Shown here: piece after piece, positions 22,829-34,488 of the stretch | Position numbering within the stretch: position 1 is the first letter of the stretch | Layout of the letters: each line of letters starts with the position of its first letter | NCBI GenBank assembly: GCA_024336345.1 | Contig: JANFOG010000005.1 | Location: forward strand, 1,674,001 to 1,738,000 | Length of the DNA: 64,000 nt | Direction of reading: 5' to 3' | From: Mariannaea sp. PMI_226 | Lineage: Eukaryota; Ascomycota; Sordariomycetes; Hypocreales; Nectriaceae | The notes under the pieces: model-generated | The model's input: the letters and a program-made list of their open reading frames with translations, nothing else | What the model was told of the DNA's origin: nothing | The model's database searches: none | Position numbers and translations under genes: made by a program

Positions 22829-24418
22829 ATGGCGGAAACTCCCAAGCCAGCTAGCCAGGAACAGGATATTAACCCCTGGTCCGTTGAGGGCGCGCAAAAC
22901 GAGAAGGGCGAGGTCGCGGCCATCAACTACGACGCCATTTGCGAGTATGCGCTCCCTCAAATTGTCGGCATAATCTGCGGTTGCTAACCTCCTCTCAAAG
23001 CAAATGGAAGACTTCTAAAATCGATACTGCTCTTCTCGAACGTTTCGAGAAGGTGACAGGCAAAAAACCCCATCGCTGGCTCCGACGAGGCCTCTTCTTC
23101 AGCCACCGCGACTTCGATAAGATCCTGACACATTACGAGCGTGGCGAGCCCTTCTTCCTGTATACCGGTCGCGGACCCAGCACTGGCAGCCTGCATCTTG
23201 GCCACACCATTCCTCTGAAATTCACAAAATGGCTGCAGGATGTGTTTGACGTGCCCTTGGTCTTCATGTTGACGGATGACGAGAAAGCCCTGTTCAAGCC
23301 CAGCTTGACTTTTGAGGATACCCTGCACTACGCCATGGAGAATGCGCGGGACATTATTGCCCTTGGCTTCGACGTCAAGAAGACTTTCCTATACAGCGAT
23401 TTGAAGTACCTGAGCGGTCACTTCCTGACGAACGCCTGGGAGTTTTCCAAGCTTGTGACCTTTAACCAGGTCCGTGGTGCTTTTGGCTTCAACGAGAGGT
23501 AAGCAGCGGGAGAAAAGTCCATTACCCACCTCCGAGTGCAGCGTCCCCGTTAACACGTCTGGAATAGCACCAATATTGGACAAATCTTCTTCCCCTCGGT
23601 TCAGTGTGTTGCTGCTTTCGCGACTTCCTACCCCGAGATCTGGTCGGACTCACCAGCACCAGTCCGAACAAAGGCCATCGCCAAGATCCCTTGCCTCATC
23701 CCCATGGGTATTGACCAGGACCCTTACTTCCGTCTTGTTCGCGACAACGCTCATCGCATGCGCTTCCCTTCGCCGAAGCCTGCATTGATCCACTCCAAGT
23801 TCCTTACTGCCCTCCAGGGCCCCGGCGGCAAGATGTCGTCGTCGAACCCCAACTCGGCCATTTTCATGACCGATACTGCCAACCAAGTCAAGGTATGTGG
23901 TTCCTACAAGATAAGAGCTTCTTTTTCGGGTGTTCAACTCTGGAAATACATGGATACGATATCCGTGAGATAGATAGGTAACTAACACTATATCCTCAAC
24001 ATAGAAAAAAATCAACAAGTTCGCTTTCAGTGGTGGCCAGGTCAACATTGAGGAGCACCGCAGACTGGGTGGCAACCCCGACGTTGATGTGTCCTACATC
24101 TACCTGACCTATTTTGAGGAGGACGACGAGAAGTTGGAGAAGATTTACAACGATTACAAGAGCGGTGAGCTACTCACCGGAGAGCTCAAGAAGATGGCCA
24201 TCGAAGTTCTGCAGCCTTTCGTCCAGGAGTTCCAGGATGCACGTAAGCTTGTTACTGATGAGGTCTTGGAGTCCTTCATGACGCCTCGCAAGCTAGAGTG
24301 GAAGGGTAACCCGAACCCGATCAAGGAGGAGCCCAAAAAGAAGGAGGATTCCAAGAAGAAGGCTGAGCCTAAAGCCACCGAGGCCACCGAGACCACTGAG
24401 CTGCCAATTCGGGAATGA
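22829..24418 (+). CDS. WRS1: Cytosolic tryptophanyl-tRNA synthetase
   Basis: Four exons (22829-22944, 23001-23498, 23568-23892, 24005-24418) give 450 residues. This class Ic synthetase charges tRNA-Trp. The class I signatures are visible: the HIGH-like [10 protein letters not shown] (about residues 102-110) and GGKMSSS (KMSSS about 293-297). The eukaryotic N-terminal block (DKWKTSKID...LERF) and the cytosolic-type [12 protein letters not shown] are present. The extreme C-terminus is a lysine/glutamate tail ([16 protein letters not shown]) usual for fungal forms. No mitochondrial presequence is seen, so it is the cytoplasmic enzyme. The third intron (112 nt) is required because its reading introduces a stop after TISVR. 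The start is the first ATG after an A-rich leader. Confidence 0.97.
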
Positions 24419-24978
24419 GAGTAAAAGAAGAATCAAAATAGAGAAGGCAGCGACAGAGGCACCGTCTTGGTGATTTGCAAGTTTGTAGCGATGAGATGAT
24501 CCAACACATACAGTCTTGATGGGTAACGCAATACATACCTTGCCAGGTTTGTTAGAAAAGAACAAATGGTTGCAATATATAAATGTATGATTGTTTCAGA
24601 GAAAGCCAATTGTCATTTCGCATTTCTGTAATTAAGAAACCCAGCCATCATGGTCGTGGTCATAGTTGTGTCTGCGGACCGGAGACCGTCTGGCTCAAAT
24701 CCCCGGACCCACCCGATTCCCCCGGGATTACATGAGCAAGTCAAATCTTCCGCCTCGGCATTGGAGTTGGCAGCTGGCTGGGGAACTTCTCAGCAGCGGC
24801 AACTTTACAACTTTCCTTCTCGATCATCTCCCTCACCAACCCAAAAGCAATTTGGACCTTGTTCCTGTTCCTGTTTCTTTATTTTCTCTCTTCTTGTTTG
24901 AATAATCGCATTACCGAAAAGTACCGACAATACAAGGGATTGAAAAGAATTACACACACTTCGAACAACCGCAACACC
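24419..24978. other. Spacer between WRS1 and SDH5
   Basis: Holds the WRS1 3' end and the SDH5 promoter/leader. Only shadow frames are present. Confidence 0.6.
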
Positions 24979-25765
24979 ATGGCATCCCTCGCCTCCCGAG
25001 CCCTTCGCCGGCCTGTCGCTGCGCGCCAACTTCTCGCCGCCGCCGCCGCCACCGCTCCTATCCGCAGCATGTCCATGACCGCGCCTCGCCGTGCCAATGA
25101 CGAAAGCCAGACTGGTGAGCTAGGTGTCGGTGAGCTTCAGGGCGCCAAGTTCAGAATTGAGCCGCTGCGTCGAGTTGGCGAGAATGACGACACCAAGCGA
25201 GCTCGACTTGTCTGTAAGTTCATATAACCCAATATCTTCCCCCTCTTGATGGAGAGAAGATGGAAACCTACTCTCTTTGTTTTTATTATATATAAAAAAA
25301 GACAACATCTTGCTTGGGACTTTAGATTCAGACGCTAACAACATAATCTTCTTTTTTTGCTTCCAACCAGATCAGTCTCGAAAGCGCGGAATCCTTGAGT
25401 CCGACCTCCTCCTCTCCACTTTCGCCTCCAAGTACCTCCCCACGCTGTCTCCCGAGCTTCTCGACCAGTACGACCTCCTCCTCGACGAGAACGACTGGGA
25501 CATCTACTACTGGGCCACGCAAAAGGAGGAGCTCTCGTCGACCAACCCTTCCTCGCAGCCCACCAGCGACGAGGTAGCTCGCCACCCTCCCAAGGGCGAG
25601 TGGGCTCAGACGGTCGGCAACTTCCGCCCTGCCTACCGCCCTGTGCCGGTGCGTTGGAAGGACAGCGAGATCCTGGCCATGCTGCGCGAGCATGTTCGGA
25701 GCCGTAGCGTCAACGGTGCGGAGGGGACTGGTATGAAGTTTATGCCCGAGTTGGAGTTTCGATAG
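24979..25765 (+). CDS. SDH5: Succinate dehydrogenase assembly factor 2, mitochondrial
   Basis: Two exons (24979-25213, 25371-25765) give 209 residues. The N-terminus ([19 protein letters not shown], Arg/Ala-rich with no acids) is a mitochondrial presequence. The Sdh5/SdhE fold starts at [15 protein letters not shown], which carries the RGxxE motif (R84-G85 to E88) needed for FAD attachment to Sdh1, and continues with [31 protein letters not shown]. The protein acts in the matrix to flavinylate the succinate dehydrogenase flavoprotein, so it serves complex II and the TCA cycle. The spliced codon TAT at the junction restores the conserved Tyr of the motif, and a GCTAAC branch site precedes the acceptor. 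It is convergent with the Dsn1 gene. Confidence 0.96.
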
Positions 25766-26665
25766 AAGATGAACGAAGAAGAGGAAGGTGTGAAAAAAAA
25801 AAACGAAATGGATCGTGATTTATGATGGATGGGCAAGGCAACATATGGATTAGATGGGAGCTGGATCTCGAATTACTCCTCGCCTCAAAGGCATGACTTT
25901 CTTTCATGTCGAAATCCTGAGCGACTGGAGACCTAGAAAGGTTGGCTTGTTGTAAATGATACTCTGTAAGATGCATACGAATATGAGAACCATGAAGGGT
26001 CGGTCTGTTGATAGCAAAAGTAAAATAGGAGGAAAGAAGAAAAAAGGACAATTCTTTGGAATCTGCGGAAACCTAATTGAACAAATGCCTTCTTCTCCTT
26101 CCACATACACACATTGGAGTGTATTACAATCAAACAAAAACTAGAAGAAGAAACAAAAAAAACACAAATCATAGCCTCTCCATAAACCCCAAATTTTGTC
26201 CCTGCTCGTTTCCCTCATAAACTCCACAGGATGCAAACTCCCGAAAAGAAAAGCCTTTGAAACTGACTTGAGAGTGAAAAAAAAAAAAAGTAAGCTCGAA
26301 TGCCTAAACCAGTGACGAACAGGAAAACAAAAGAACACAGCCCATGAAATAGAGAGGCCAGCCACCGGTAAAGCGCCCATATCGGATTCCCTAAGCCCAG
26401 GGGGGGGAAAGAAAAGGAGGGGGTATCAAGAAAGAGTTGTGGGAGGAGGAAGAAGAGAAGGGAAGGGGAGGGGAAGAGGGAGAAAAAGTCAAGAGGTGAA
26501 AAGAGAAGATGAAAAAGAAAGGATCTCGTCTCGTCGTCAATTTCGTAGTCCGTAACCATTCGATCAACTTTATTAGCGTTTGTTTTCTTTGGAGGAGGTT
26601 TTCTTTCTTGGGTTTTTTTTTGTTCATTTGAGCCTTTTTTTTTTTTTTGGTTTCTGTTTCTCTCT
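25766..26665. other. Convergent 3' spacer, A/T- and purine-rich
   Basis: 900 bp between two convergent genes. Long A-runs and GGAAGAAGAGAAGGG-type purine tracts (26400-26520) make low-complexity frames on the minus strand that are not genes. Confidence 0.6.
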
Positions 26666-28352
26666 TCACCCTCCTCCTTCTGGGAGGATGCTGCCCAGAC
26701 TCCTGAGCACCTCCATCACAGGCATATCCTTGGTACCCGCGTTTGCCTTCTCACGCTCCTCCCGCTGGCGTAGCCGGAGGGCGCTGGCGCTGAGAACCTT
26801 GTCGGCCTCTTTCCCGGCGACTCGAACGCGTTGCTCGAGTTTGTGAATGTTATCGGCAAACTGGTCAACTTGAAACTCGAGAGAAGAATGGATCTTGCGA
26901 AGCCTTGATTCGGTTCTTGACCGGATGGCTTCAAATGAGGTTGCTTCGTCCCCTAGGAAGCCTCTGATTTCTCCTTCTTCCGGATCTAAGAGGTCAAAGT
27001 CTGGTAATATGACCTGAATCGGTTCATTCTCCTCAAATAATGGAGGTTGCTCAGGTGGTGGTTCCCGTATCGCTTGCCACGACTTCTTCTCGTCTCGTAA
27101 CCTTGAAGTGTGTTAGAGGCCGGACAGGGTTTTGTTCATCAGATATATATAGCTCACCTCTTGATATTAATCTCCAGCTGTGCGAGCTTCTCATCAAGTT
27201 CTATGTTTCTGGGATTGGGCTTCAGTATCACAGGCGCTTTGGGCACGCTTTCGTCTCTGCTGAACCAGTCTGAGAATTCTGATCGAGCTCCAAAATCCTT
27301 GAGCAGCTGATCTTGGATTGCGCGAGCTAGGATGAATGTGTCAGCGTACAAATATTCCCGCAAAATGTTGAATCATGAAATTGGGTTTTCTTACCGCCCA
27401 ATATGGCATTAGCATTTGGCGTCCCGTGAGGTGGTTTTTCTGACAAGGATCGCTCGCCACACCATGTTAATAGCTGCTTCATTCTTCGGGGCTCCAACTG
27501 TGAAGCTTCGATGTGCTTGTAAAAATCTGCTGGATTGACCTCTCGATGTGGAATCGCCGACTGGCCGTTGTCAATGAGAGAGCTCGCTCGTCGCCCCCGC
27601 ATCCCCAAGCTACTCCGCCGGCTCCCGTTGTTCTTCTTGCGCATCTCCTTGTTCCGATTGATGACTGGGGTGTCGCTCATCGGAAGCGCAATCTTGGCTG
27701 GCTCTGCACGCCGCGGCGGTGATTCATCCCAGTTCGGGATGGATCGTTTAGGTGCTGCCTCTGCTCCATTGCGACCGCGTCTTGTCGATGTCTTTGATGA
27801 TGGTACTGTCGATACGCCGTTTGTTTGCGGAGGGGGTTCTTCTACTGATTTTTCTCCCAATATTCGCGCGCTTTTCCTGGTTCCTTGCTTGGTGACTTTA
27901 AGTGGTGGCTCCTCGAGTGACGCGTCAATGCTCGGTTTTCGTCTTGAAGATTTCCTCGTAGGCTTCGCCGTTGCTTTCTGCGTGGTCGTTTCCGTTTCAT
28001 TCGTTTCCTTCGTCACCCTCGTCTCACTAGTGCTCTCCTCAACAGGTGCCAACTCCTGGGGGACGCGTCCCCTCGCAGGCTTCCTTCCCCGCCCCGATTT
28101 CTTTGGTGGTTCTGGTGCGGGCTCCTCGGCCTTCTGGGTCTTCGGCCTCTTGGACTTCCTCACAAACTGAAAATCATCGTCTTGCTCGTAATCGGCGGCG
28201 GCTGATGTTGTGCGGTTAGCGCCTGACTTCGACTGCTGTTGCGCGTCTTCTTCGTAGAACCTACCGGCGAGACGCTTGCTCGTCCGTCGCTCCGCCTGGT
28301 TGCTCATGCTAATAATCTGTAGCGGCCGGCGAGTGGTCACCAGAGTCGTCAT
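26666..28352 (-). CDS. DSN1: Kinetochore MIND/Mis12 complex subunit Dsn1 (Mis13)
   Basis: Three exons (28352-27395, 27326-27158, 27101-26666) give 520 residues. The N-terminal 240 residues are disordered, basic and Ser/Pro/Lys-rich (QAERRTSKRLAGRF, KKSGRGRKPARGR). The Dsn1/Mis13 signature follows: NGSRRSSLGMRGRRASSLID, then REVNPADFYKHIEASQLEPRRMKQLLTWCGERSL. The rest is helical (ARAIQDQLLKDF, RLRKIHSSLEFQVDQF and a final VMEVLRSLGSILPEGGG). Dsn1 joins Mtw1, Nnf1 and Nsl1 to link centromeric chromatin to the Ndc80 complex; in yeast and vertebrates RRxS sites in this block are Aurora B/Ipl1 targets, and equivalent serines are visible. A second in-frame Met at 28307 (MSNQAER) is an alternative start. 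The promoter side faces 1.6 kb of spacer. Confidence 0.94.
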
Positions 28353-29966
28353 GAGTGGCGCATTCGGGTCCGCATCGACGTCCAGACGGGGGTTTCGGGG
28401 TTGATGTTATTCTCTGGGGACGGAACTTGGGCTGTTCGTCCCAAGTGGGTGGGTGGTGCCTTTATCGCGTTTGTCCGGTAAGGTCGCGTCGCGTCGTGAC
28501 AATCGTACTGAGGGTGTGATGTGGTGAGTTTCTGGTTGCGCAGCAGAGCGTCCGGGTCAATTCGCGATGAGTCGGCCGTGGTCCAGGTTAACGATGGTAT
28601 TTAGCGGGTCGCGACGAGGTTGTGATGGTTGAGGCGCATCAACTTGTTTACATGAGTGATGATTTACGAAGTACTTGGCCGTGCACTAAGCCCTTTTTGG
28701 GAGAGCACGATGCCCCCACCCCAACTTGGGCTGCGCTGCCAAACATCGCCAGCAGCTCACCAACCAGCATGACGGGAACACAATAACACCACAAATGCAC
28801 CTAAAAAGAAAAAAAGTTGAGGGGAATTGAAGTTCTATCTAAGAGGCCAAATGAAGTCCTCATGTCTACGCAATTTTAATATCACAGGTCTCCTGGAATA
28901 TATATTCATCGCAAGGAGGTAATGGTGATCGCTATCGCCCAAGGCCAGGAGAATGTTTGTTCTCATAAGTCACCTATGCAGACAGATACAGCACTTGCCT
29001 ACATCCACATCAGACACGTCGTCCATCACCTGAGCGTTTGATAGTAAGGGATGCTTCATATCGAATTGCTGATTCATGCATACCTAACTTGATCCCTACT
29101 ATGTAACGTACCGTACCTGCGTACCAACCTACCTATCTACCTACCTACCTACCATGATAGCTAGTTGTTGAGGAGCAGTAACCCTGATCGCCTGGCTTGG
29201 TTCCGCTTAGTTTCGAAACGAATACAATAAAATAGACCAAAGAAACAACCCGTATTTACTTTACTCGTCTTCGTCAATGTTCAATTGCGCAACTACCAAT
29301 TCAACTACTCCGTCCTCATGCAGCTTTTTTGTTACCTACAGCTACAGCGATATCATACCCGCAACACCAAAAGACATCGTCCTCTTGGTTCCAAGACCCC
29401 TAAACGCCTTCCAGGCAAAGAATCCCGCCTGGCCGAACACCGTTTTTGATGTGCGTTCCGTGTGCCTTGCCAAAAATCTTACGTACAAGTGAAATTTTAT
29501 GGGAACTGCACAGCTCCTCAAAGAGTACCGATCCCCCTCGAAGAGCCGCTCCCCCGGAAGAATTCCGTAGGCGAGTATGCTCAGAGCATCAGAAGCAGAC
29601 TGCTCAAGAGGCATTCAGCCCACTAACCATGAACCCCAGACACCGATCCCCGTCTGGATTGGCCCACTCGTCGTGAATTGTTGTACAGGGCGAAAAAAGT
29701 TAAGATTATAAAACAATTGGCAAACCTCCCCCCTTCCCAAACCCCCTCCCTTCCCCGGCCACCTGGCAGTTCTCGGGACGTTATGGACTCCCTATATATA
29801 TGTATCATTTGGTTGAATCCTCAAGTATCTCTTCATCGCCCCCCCAAAGTTGGGGAGAAAAGAAACATCATTGCGGAAATTGTGAAGAAAAAGGGACATT
29901 CGTAGATGAAAAAGATCCATCAAGTAAAGTTGTCGGAAATCTTGCGCCAACTTGTCCAGGCCCATT
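28353..29966. other. 1.6 kb spacer between DSN1 and ATF1
   Basis: Promoter of DSN1 on the left and 3' flank of ATF1 on the right, with no gene between. A tetranucleotide ACCT/CTAC microsatellite lies at about 29125-29153. Frames under 95 codons are random. Confidence 0.6.
29125..29153. repeat. (ACCT)n microsatellite
   Basis: Six to seven ACCT/ATCT units in a noncoding spacer. The motif recurs elsewhere in the window's spacers. Confidence 0.85.
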
Positions 29967-31803
29967 CTATGAGAACCGTCGTTGAACACCTTGACCGGCC
30001 ATCACGGGCTGGTTAGGCATGGAAGCGGCCATACCATAAGGATTCATCTGAGGGTTGAAAGGCTCGACAACCTGCGACATGAACGCACTGTGAAGACCTT
30101 GTTGCTGCGTGACAGGGCAGTCCTTGTGAGCGAGCAGTAAGGTCTTAAGATTGACGACTTCTTCTCTGAGTTGTGTAATTTGGGCGGTCAAAGCATCATT
30201 TTCGGTGCTGAACATCTCCACCTTGGTCTGTAAATTGGCCAGCCACTGCTTCTTCCTTTGGCGGCACTTCAATGCAGCAACACTAGGATATGTATGTTAG
30301 TAATCAATAGACTTATCAGGCACAGGCGGCAGAGATACGACATACCGGTTACGCTCAAGGAAGTTTTTGCGCTTCTCTTCGTCTGTCATCTTGCCCTTGG
30401 GGCCGTCTTCTTGTGTTGGGTCCATGTCATCGTCTGACATGTCCATATGCACACTGGACACACTATTATTCGCCTTAACCTTCTTGCTTGGGGGTGCCTT
30501 GGCGGTGTTCTCTTCAGCCTTTCTACGGCCATTGCTGGCCGGGGGGTTCTTCTTGCCCTTGCCTCGCGTGTTTGGTCTAGCCTGCTCGCTTTCGTCTGAT
30601 GCGGCGCTGCCCTCGCTCACTCCACGGGCGGAGCCACCAGAAACACCATTTGCGTTCGACATTTGTGGCGATGTGTTCATGTTCTGCGGTACGACCGGAG
30701 CTGGATGCGCGTGGGTTGTCGCGCCTGCAATGGCAAACTGATTGGTGGATTGAGGTCCGTTTCTGCCCTGAGCAAGCATGAACAAGCCGTTGGCAGCGTC
30801 ATTATCATGAGGATCGAAGGGGCCAGACGCTGGCTTCGCCTCGGTTTTGACTGTCGTAGTCCCGTTGGTCATATCTTGGGGCTGCGACGTAACTGACGGT
30901 GGGGGAGGTTGGGATTGTCGTGGTGCACCGTTGACTTGGTCTCGTTTGGCTGCCGCATTCATAGCAGTACGATGGAAATCAATGGTGCTCGGTGTTGCGC
31001 CGCCACTAGCAAGTTGAGCGAAGAGAGCCTGAGAGTTGGGACTAGGGGCAGGGAACATGGATCCGCTGCCACCTGGAGTCAGACCCGTCCTCAAGGAGGA
31101 CTCGTTGGGTGTTGGGAAGCCGCCGCGAAGGTGATGGGTGGTGTCGCCAAAGTAATCATTAGCAGGACCGGAGAGCATCGCAGGACTTAGAGGACCGGTC
31201 CGCAGCGAACCTCCACCCCAGTTGAACGGAGTCGCGTTGCTGCCGGGCAGAAGCGACGACGGCGATGTTAATGCAGCGACCGACGGCAGCTTGGTACCTC
31301 CCGGAGTCTCTGGGGCACCCCCGAAAGACTGTTCAAAGGGATTGGGCTCCAGACTGAGAGATCCGCCGACCTGAGCCGTGAAGTAATCGGGAGTGTCTGT
31401 TCCTTGCTGTTGACCGGGTCGAGGAGGAGGCGCGAGAGGTTTGGCGGCTTCGGCATTGGACGCTGTCTCTGATTTGACCGGTCGGTCGAGCTTCGCGTCG
31501 GTCGATGTATCTGCAGGAAATTAGACGTGAGTACACAAGCAACGTGGATGACGGGCAGAGTGACAGCGTTAGGTTTTTCGAAGAAGAATGGGGACGTCAG
31601 GGTAGCGGAAAGGGGAAAAAGGCGACGGCTTGGCTGTTGGTGGTGATGACGGAAAAAGAGTGTGATGATGCCGTCATGGCGGAGTAGTCAAAATGAGACT
31701 GGGTAGGGGGGTTTGAAGTCTCACCTGGTCGAGGGGGGGAGTTGGAAGACTGCTTTGGGGACTTCGACTGACCTGCTTGAGTGCCTGCTGTTGAAGTCCC
31801 CAT
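29967..31803 (-). CDS. ATF1: bZIP transcription factor of the ATF/CREB type (Atf1/AtfA)
   Basis: Three exons (31803-31725, 31510-30346, 30282-29967) give 519 residues. Residues 1-380 are disordered, Pro/Ser/Gln-rich and contain fungal Atf1 landmarks (TPDYFT, LEPNPFEQSFGG, MLSGPANDYFGD, TPNESSLRTGLTPGGSGSMFP), the HRA/HRR-like regions that couple to the stress MAP kinase. A basic stretch follows, then the bZIP: ERNRVAALKCRQRKKQWL (about residues 411-428) and a leucine zipper through LKTLLLAHKDCPV. The last intron falls inside the basic region (CG|T for Arg415), and only splicing gives RNRVAALKCR. Atf1/AtfA acts under the Hog1/Sty1 MAPK in oxidative and osmotic stress, conidial tolerance and development. 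It binds TGACGTCA-like elements, some of which occur upstream here. A 4 kb spacer precedes it. Confidence 0.95.
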
Positions 31804-32212
31804 GATGATGATGTATTATACCTGGGGCGGTAAGGTTGTTCAAAGTTGGTTGAGTGGGGGGGGTGCAGATGCAGAGGTCGATAGAGGAAGACAAAAAAGC
31901 CCAATGAGGTCAGAGGCGACGATGGCAGAGACCAGCCCCTAGTACTATTGGGGGGGCGAGTGTGAGTGACAACGGTAGAGTGTGCGCAATGCGGTCTGGA
32001 GGCTGAAAAAAAAAATTGAAAAAAAAGCTGTCGCGCGCACTGCAGCGACGGCGACTAGAGGAGTCAGAAAAAGAGAAAAGAAACAGCCAACCGAATGAAC
32101 AGGATTACGGCCGGCGTGAAGCACGATTGCGTCGAACGTCGCAGAGCAAAACGGGCGGTGTTGGTGGATTGCGTCGGCGGAGATGGATTGTGAAAGGATC
32201 AGGTTTGAGAAG

Positions 32213-32228
32213 ACGTCAGAGATGACGT
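32213..32228. promoter_or_regulatory. Paired CRE half-sites ACGTCA-N4-TGACGT
   Basis: Two six-base half sites in opposite orientation with a 4-bp gap lie about 410-425 bp upstream of the ATF1 ATG. A further ACGTCA lies in ATF1 intron 1 (31594-31599). They are candidate self-binding sites. Confidence 0.4.
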
Positions 32229-34480
32229 TGTGAAGCAGCAACGGGAAAAAGGGCGTCAAAAATAATAAGAAAAAAGAGAAGGCGGGCGCTGGGCTCTGGA
32301 AGGCCCTGTGCGGCCAACAAACTCCCAGTAATTAAGACAGGAAGGACCGGGGGTGGCATCGCTGACAAAACGCCACCTGCCTTGCTTGAAGGGGGGGGGA
32401 CCTCGGCCAGGCTCGCACTGTGCGCGTCGATGGCATCGTCCGATTCCACCCAGACCAAGCATGGGCGATCAGTGAAGCAGCGATTGTAATTGGCTTCGAA
32501 TCTGCATACTATGGTAGGATGTCCATCCCTCAGCTGTCAGCGTATGCTGAATTCTGGGTCTTGCATCGGCCGGCCCAGGTTCGCTCGAGAGAAATCAAGT
32601 CATGATCACGAAAATAAAGCGTCTCCAGTCTGGTGTCGAAAGACCTAGCTGTTCAGATCAAATGCACCGCAGTGGAAGACCTGGCAGTTTTTCACCTCCT
32701 AAACAACCCATGCTCAGTGACCGAGGGACTCCTATCACCACAATTACCTCCAGTTTTCGCAGCCGGGTACACTTATCGGAGCCGAATACAGTGCCAATTC
32801 AGAAGCAGAAGTGGTTGAGGAGCAGTAGCCATTCCATGTGGTTATGGTGGGGCGCATCTTCCATCTCACTCTATTCTGTATGGCTCTGTCCCATCCTTAT
32901 TTGCTGGCCAAGGATCCACCCTCTTTTTTTTTTCCCCTCGGTGGCGTCACACAAACAGAGAGTTGAGTGAGAGCGAGACAACAGAAGACAGGGGAAAATA
33001 ACAATCTCTGCTCGTACTGTATGGATACAAAGCGACCGAGTATCTCTGTTTTGGGGGGGAAGGTTCCACTCTATTAATTAACAAACCCAGAAGTCGGAGA
33101 ACACATACATAAAGGTTGATGTGAGTGGGTCCCTATCCTGGTTTGCCAGCGTCATTCTCCCAATGACAAGCCCGCGCCTGTGATGACGCAGCGTCTTGAA
33201 CGCGACCAGCTTCACATCACTCTACCACAACACGGCTCCAGTGCTCCGTTTCGCAGCGCTGCCAAGGAAGTGATGCGGTGCACATAGCAGCTATCAATCA
33301 ACTCATCCAAGATTTCCTCCGTTTTGGAAATGAGAGGAATGAAATGGGAAACGTTTTAAGGTCCGTCCTGTTTTCTTTCTTGTCTTTGCCTATCGGAATG
33401 TGATGAGGCTGAAGTTTCAAATCCGAATACGTGCCCCAAGGATTCTGTGCAGAAGTACGGAGTGCACCTTTTTTTTTTTTTTCTCCTTCCCTTGCTCTCC
33501 GCACGTGCACGGAAAGCTCAACTTCGGCCACCTCTCCCGCTCTCCTACGGAGTACCTAACTACCAACTTCGTACACAGTAACTGGCCCAGTAACTGGCCC
33601 GTTCAAGACGCGCAAGGTTCTCCCTTTGCCTGCATTGGAGCACATTCTTGGGCCATTTGATTTGGCATATCTGCGGATTTGATGACAGCCCATCTTATGG
33701 ATCGAGAACGATTGGCGTGCTACATAGTATACGAACTAACTTTACCGGGTTATGTGCTTCTTCCAGCAACCCATACACACCTATTCACAGAAACCATCGA
33801 TCTAAAGGCACAGGCAAAAAAGAAAAAAATCTTACTTTACTAGTGGCAAAACTGGAAAAACTACCCGTATCGTAACGCGTTACTCGTCTGCCTTCACTGT
33901 GTGGTGTCGGCGGTTCTTAGATGGTGGCGGAAAAAAAAACTTACAAATCGAAGAACACACTCGAGAACAGAAGACGCGCTAACCTCCCTTCAACCGGTCT
34001 GGTGTACAGCACTCCCGCAACCCAACCTGGCCCTTCATAGAGGCCATTTGGCGCGCAAGAGAAACGTCCCAGTATAATTAGTGCAGTCACCCAAACTACC
34101 AGCACACAGCAGTGCTACACAGTGTTTCTGTTTCTTTTCCCATTGCGAACAACAATAACTCCGTATCTGTGTATCGTTTTGTTGAGCCATTGCCTCAATC
34201 ATGCCAAGAGAATTGAACTTGGACGGGGCAGATGCAATACACTCACACGCACATGCACACATACACGCCAATATCTTGTTTCGGGAGAGAGGATATCAAT
34301 AATCTCTTTCATCCACCCCAAATGTGCCAGAGCACACAAGGCTATCAAACTCTATCCTCTGAACAAGGACAAAACCAGTCGCTGAAATTGGCCCTGCCCA
34401 GGAAACCAGTGCAGATAGAGCACAGTGTCGACTGTGCCAGGACGGAGGACTCGGACCAGCAGCGCAAGATGACCAAGCCA

Positions 34481-34488
34481 TGACGTCA
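34481..34488. promoter_or_regulatory. Perfect CRE palindrome TGACGTCA
   Basis: Eight-base ATF/CREB consensus about 2.7 kb upstream of the ATF1 start. Function is inferred from the consensus only. Confidence 0.4.
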
